Positions 61,343-64,000 of a stretch of DNA of 64,000 nt are shown here, one piece after another. The DNA is from Rhea pennata (lineage: Eukaryota > Chordata > Aves > Rheiformes > Rheidae): positions 3,038,001 through 3,102,000 of the forward strand of contig NC_084665.1 in NCBI RefSeq assembly GCF_028389875.1, given 5' to 3'. The position numbers were made by a program, and so were the translations under genes. Every line of letters begins with the position of its first letter. The first letter of the stretch is position 1. The notes under the pieces were generated by a model. It saw only the letters and a list, made by a program, of their open reading frames with translations. It was not told the DNA's origin and searched no databases.

Positions 61343-63064
61343 CCTGTGCTACATGTTTAGAGCCCCCAAAAACTTATCAGCGATAAGCTTATTTCGAACT
61401 AAAATGAAGTTTTCTGTGCTGAAGATCCCTCTTGATCTGATATTTTGAAATGAGAACTTGAGAGTATTTATTAAAAAAAAAGTTATGTCAGCTCTTTGAA
61501 GTTGTTCAGGTGGTCACACATTTTTTTTTTTTTTTTTTTCCCGTTAAATTGTGGAACATACAAACTTTTCTTGCACTGTATGCTAAACTTAGACTTAATA
61601 GTCAATGGTAATGAGTGCAGCCTTTCCAAATACAGTGTTCAAATATACATCAAGCTATGTCTGTCTTAGTTTAAAAATAATCTATTCTCACTGTCCAATG
61701 CAAGCTGATTTTTTTCATAAAATACTGGTTATGAATTTCTAAATGCGTTACGAGCAATTTTCCTTTTTCTGCCAGGAAATGGGAGGCTACTTTATAATTA
61801 ATGGCTTAGAAAAAGTTATTAGAATGTTGATCATGCCCAGGCGAAATTTCCCTCTTGCAATGACAAGACACAAGTGGAAAAACAGAGGCCCTGGTTTCAC
61901 AGAGTATGGTAAGCTGAACAATCTGGCAGCAACCTTCAAGTAACTGTTTGAGTACATGTAGGAGTGACCAACTATAGCTGATAATTTGATAGTTTGTTTT
62001 GGTGCAGCTCTTGCATAATGCATATATTTCGAGGTGAATTTTACTATGCAGAAAAATAAAGGATGGTGCAAGCATGAGGCAGGTTTTTTTTGCCTTCTGG
62101 AAGTTGTCTGAACCATCCATACTGAGCAAGGAAATTGTTTTCTGGACCTTGCAGTAAATTAAACCTTTGTGCAGAAGGTACAACTAAAGCCATATTTTTA
62201 GTAGAAATCAGTGTAAACTGAAGTAATTTAACTGAATTTGGGTTTCTGCATTTCAAGTTGGCAGGTTTTATTTACATAAAATAGATTAGGTAGATTCTTG
62301 GCTGTCCCACAACCTTGTCACATATACTCAGTAAAACAAGCTTAAAATTCGACTGAATCACGAAAGTTGTAATTTTGCACTCAGGTGTTGCCGTCTGCTG
62401 ATTTGACCGAACCGTGGTGCTTCAGAACATGTTGTAGTTCCACAGGATTTAGTTTAGAGGCAGTGCCAGTTTAAACAGTTCCCACAGCCCTGCAGTGGAC
62501 AGCACATAGTAGAACCAAGAGACACTGCTTCAAAGGTACCACTCTACCACAGAGATATGAAACTTGAGCCAGAGTGAAATTAGGACAAGTGCTTGCTGTT
62601 GTTGTATCTTACAAACTAAAATTATAGGTAGGACAGTTGAGACTTGGAGCTTTTCCTTTCTTAAAATCTTTATGCATCTTTTGAGCCTCTCAGTAAGCGT
62701 GCCAACTATCCTGTAGGCATTTGTCCATTAAAAATTGATTTGAATTGGCACATTTATTTGAGATGAGAGACTGATGCTCTAGGTAGTGATCTGCCTTGTC
62801 TTCTAAACTATGAAATGCCTAGATTTTTGTAAAGAATTTTGTAACTCATACGTGTTTGGACATGTCCCAGGAACATAGTCGGTTCTGTACAGCTCATATT
62901 GGTCTTTGCTTGTGTTAACTTTTACAGGAGTAGTGCTGCACTGTGTTAAGGATGAGCACACTGCAATAAATATGAACCTTCACTATTTGGAAAACGGTTG
63001 TGTGATGGTGAACTTCATTTTTCAGAAAGAGTTGTTCTTCCTTCCGTTGGGGTTTGCTCTGAAG
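57809..63064 (+). CDS. POLR1B: POLR1B, RNA polymerase I second-largest subunit, exons 1-5 (3' end off-window)
   Basis: Encodes the N-terminal 245 residues of the RPA135/RPA2 subunit, which with RPA190 forms the active centre of the nucleolar polymerase that makes pre-rRNA. Coding exons: 57809-57958, 58411-58578, 60594-60740, 61776-61908, 62928-63064, all with GT-AG borders and continuous phase. The peptide shows the Rpb2-type protrusion: [79 protein letters not shown] and [14 protein letters not shown]. The next expected exon, starting with the ALVSF-type segment, lies beyond the right edge. The ATG at 57809 has G at -3 and +4. The first 30 residues are rich in Arg, Gly and Pro and unlike the human N-terminus. 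An in-frame ATG at 57680 lies inside the NRF1 motif and is unlikely to be used. Confidence 0.95.
57970..58080. repeat. GC-rich minisatellite in POLR1B intron 1
   Basis: Copies of GCCGTTGGGCGGCGG and GTTGAGGGGCAGTTGCGG alternate, giving an imperfect unit of about 22 or 44 bases repeated two to five times directly after the exon 1 donor. G-rich on the coding strand. Confidence 0.75.
61315..61342. repeat. T28 tract in POLR1B intron 3
   Basis: Twenty-eight consecutive T residues; a second run of 19 T lies at 61521-61539. On the minus strand these are A runs, but no polyadenylation signal or element body is recognisable beside them. Confidence 0.85.
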
Positions 63065-64000
63065 GTAAACAGATTATGCTTGTGCTTTCTACGTTGAACA
63101 AAGATAGAAGTTTTACTAAAGATCTATTTTCTGAGTAGTTACTTGAACTAATTTCTACATGAGGTATTTTCAGTCATCCTTCCTATCTTGGCTGAAGAAC
63201 TAGAGTCCAAACCAAGCCTACACATATGATTTAACACACAGTTGCAGCAGAGGAAATGTGTAGAGTGTAAAGAGGGATGAGTTATGTAAAGGTTTCATGG
63301 TTTCTGGCTACTAAATGCTCTATAAGAGTAGCTCTTAGAAGAGCTTAGGATTTTCCACGTGATGTAAAAGACTTCAAAATCCCCCTCCCCCCTTTTTTTC
63401 CTCCTTAAAAAGAATGTCTTATGCAGAATAAGGAACAGTTCAGTTGATCACTGTTGTGGCTGAAGTGTTCAGTGAATGAACAGCGTTAATCAGTTCAGTC
63501 AGGTTGTCCCATCTAAATGTGAATTGGTGAACTGGCTCCTCTTTTGAGGAAAAAAATAATAATAAAAAAATCATGTTGGAACTGTAAGCAATTAAGAATT
63601 GGGAGACAAAAAAAACCAAAAGGATCTATTGACCCCAGCCAAGTCTTCAAATTTCTGTCTTTCAAAAGCATGTTTTCTCTAGTAGCAGTGACAGGATACT
63701 CAAGCTATAAATTTTACCTGCAGCAGTTTCTGTAGATTTGCATCCTTATAAGATTTCCCCCCCCACCCCCCCCCTGCTTCAGTCTCAGTTCTGTTCTGGT
63801 TTCCTGTGGCCTGTCCAGCTCCCAGTGCAGCAACCTGGTTCTTCTCTGAGGCACCTGCTGTGCTTTTACTGTGGCTCTAACTCATTTCTCCCTGCTGTGT
63901 AATTATTCTAGTGCTTTCCCATGACAGAAGGCAGCATGTGCTGTGACTGGTTCTCAAGTTGTGCATATGATGATTATCAAGCAGCAGAACCAATAAGTAC
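63065..64000 (+). other. POLR1B intron 5 (partial)
   Basis: Starts at the GTAAAC donor after exon 5 and runs to the window edge. No further exon is visible: the expected segment (ALVSF in human) does not appear in any plus-strand frame. Contains a C-rich run around 63760-63776 and nothing else notable. Confidence 0.7.

Overview
The window looks like nuclear DNA from a bird. The genes are interrupted by GT-AG introns, all three recognisable LINE remnants carry CR1-type 3' ends, introns are short for a vertebrate, and promoters sit in CpG islands. There are no prokaryotic operons, CRISPR arrays or tRNA/rRNA genes.

Layout. (1) About 113-15,808, minus strand: 22 consecutive exons of a copy of POLE (DNA polymerase epsilon catalytic subunit), introns retained. 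I place them as exons 6-27 of the vertebrate gene. The copy is a pseudogene: it has four in-frame stops, two single-base frameshifts, one lost splice acceptor and one lost splice donor. It has no recognisable 5' exons upstream of 15,808 and runs off the left edge. (2) 15,809-21,570: gene-free DNA with a short CR1 tail. (3) 21,571-37,344, plus strand: an intact ten-exon SLC22A7 (OAT2) solute carrier, 542 codons. Intron 2 holds a CR1 tail, a badly decayed plus-strand LINE and a fresher minus-strand CR1. (4) 37,410-43,300: gene-free DNA, including a degenerate GGGTTTA-rich repeat. (5) 43,300-55,637, plus strand: a CpG island with a 22-23 bp minisatellite, then intact seven-exon TTL (tubulin tyrosine ligase), 377 codons. 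(6) 57,480-64,000, plus strand: a second CpG island and the first five coding exons (245 codons) of POLR1B (second-largest RNA polymerase I subunit), continuing off the right edge.

TTL followed by POLR1B in the same orientation matches the human 2q14 arrangement. In human, SLC22A7 (6p21) and POLE (12q24) lie on other chromosomes. The three intact genes have unrelated jobs: organic anion transport, tubulin retyrosination and rRNA transcription. The most unusual item is the POLE copy: a genomic-DNA duplication, not a retrocopy, parked next to SLC22A7 and decaying with a CpG-type mutation pattern. I found no evidence of a novel multi-gene system. Exon borders were set by hand from reading-frame continuity, splice dinucleotides and remembered family sequences, with no alignment run.
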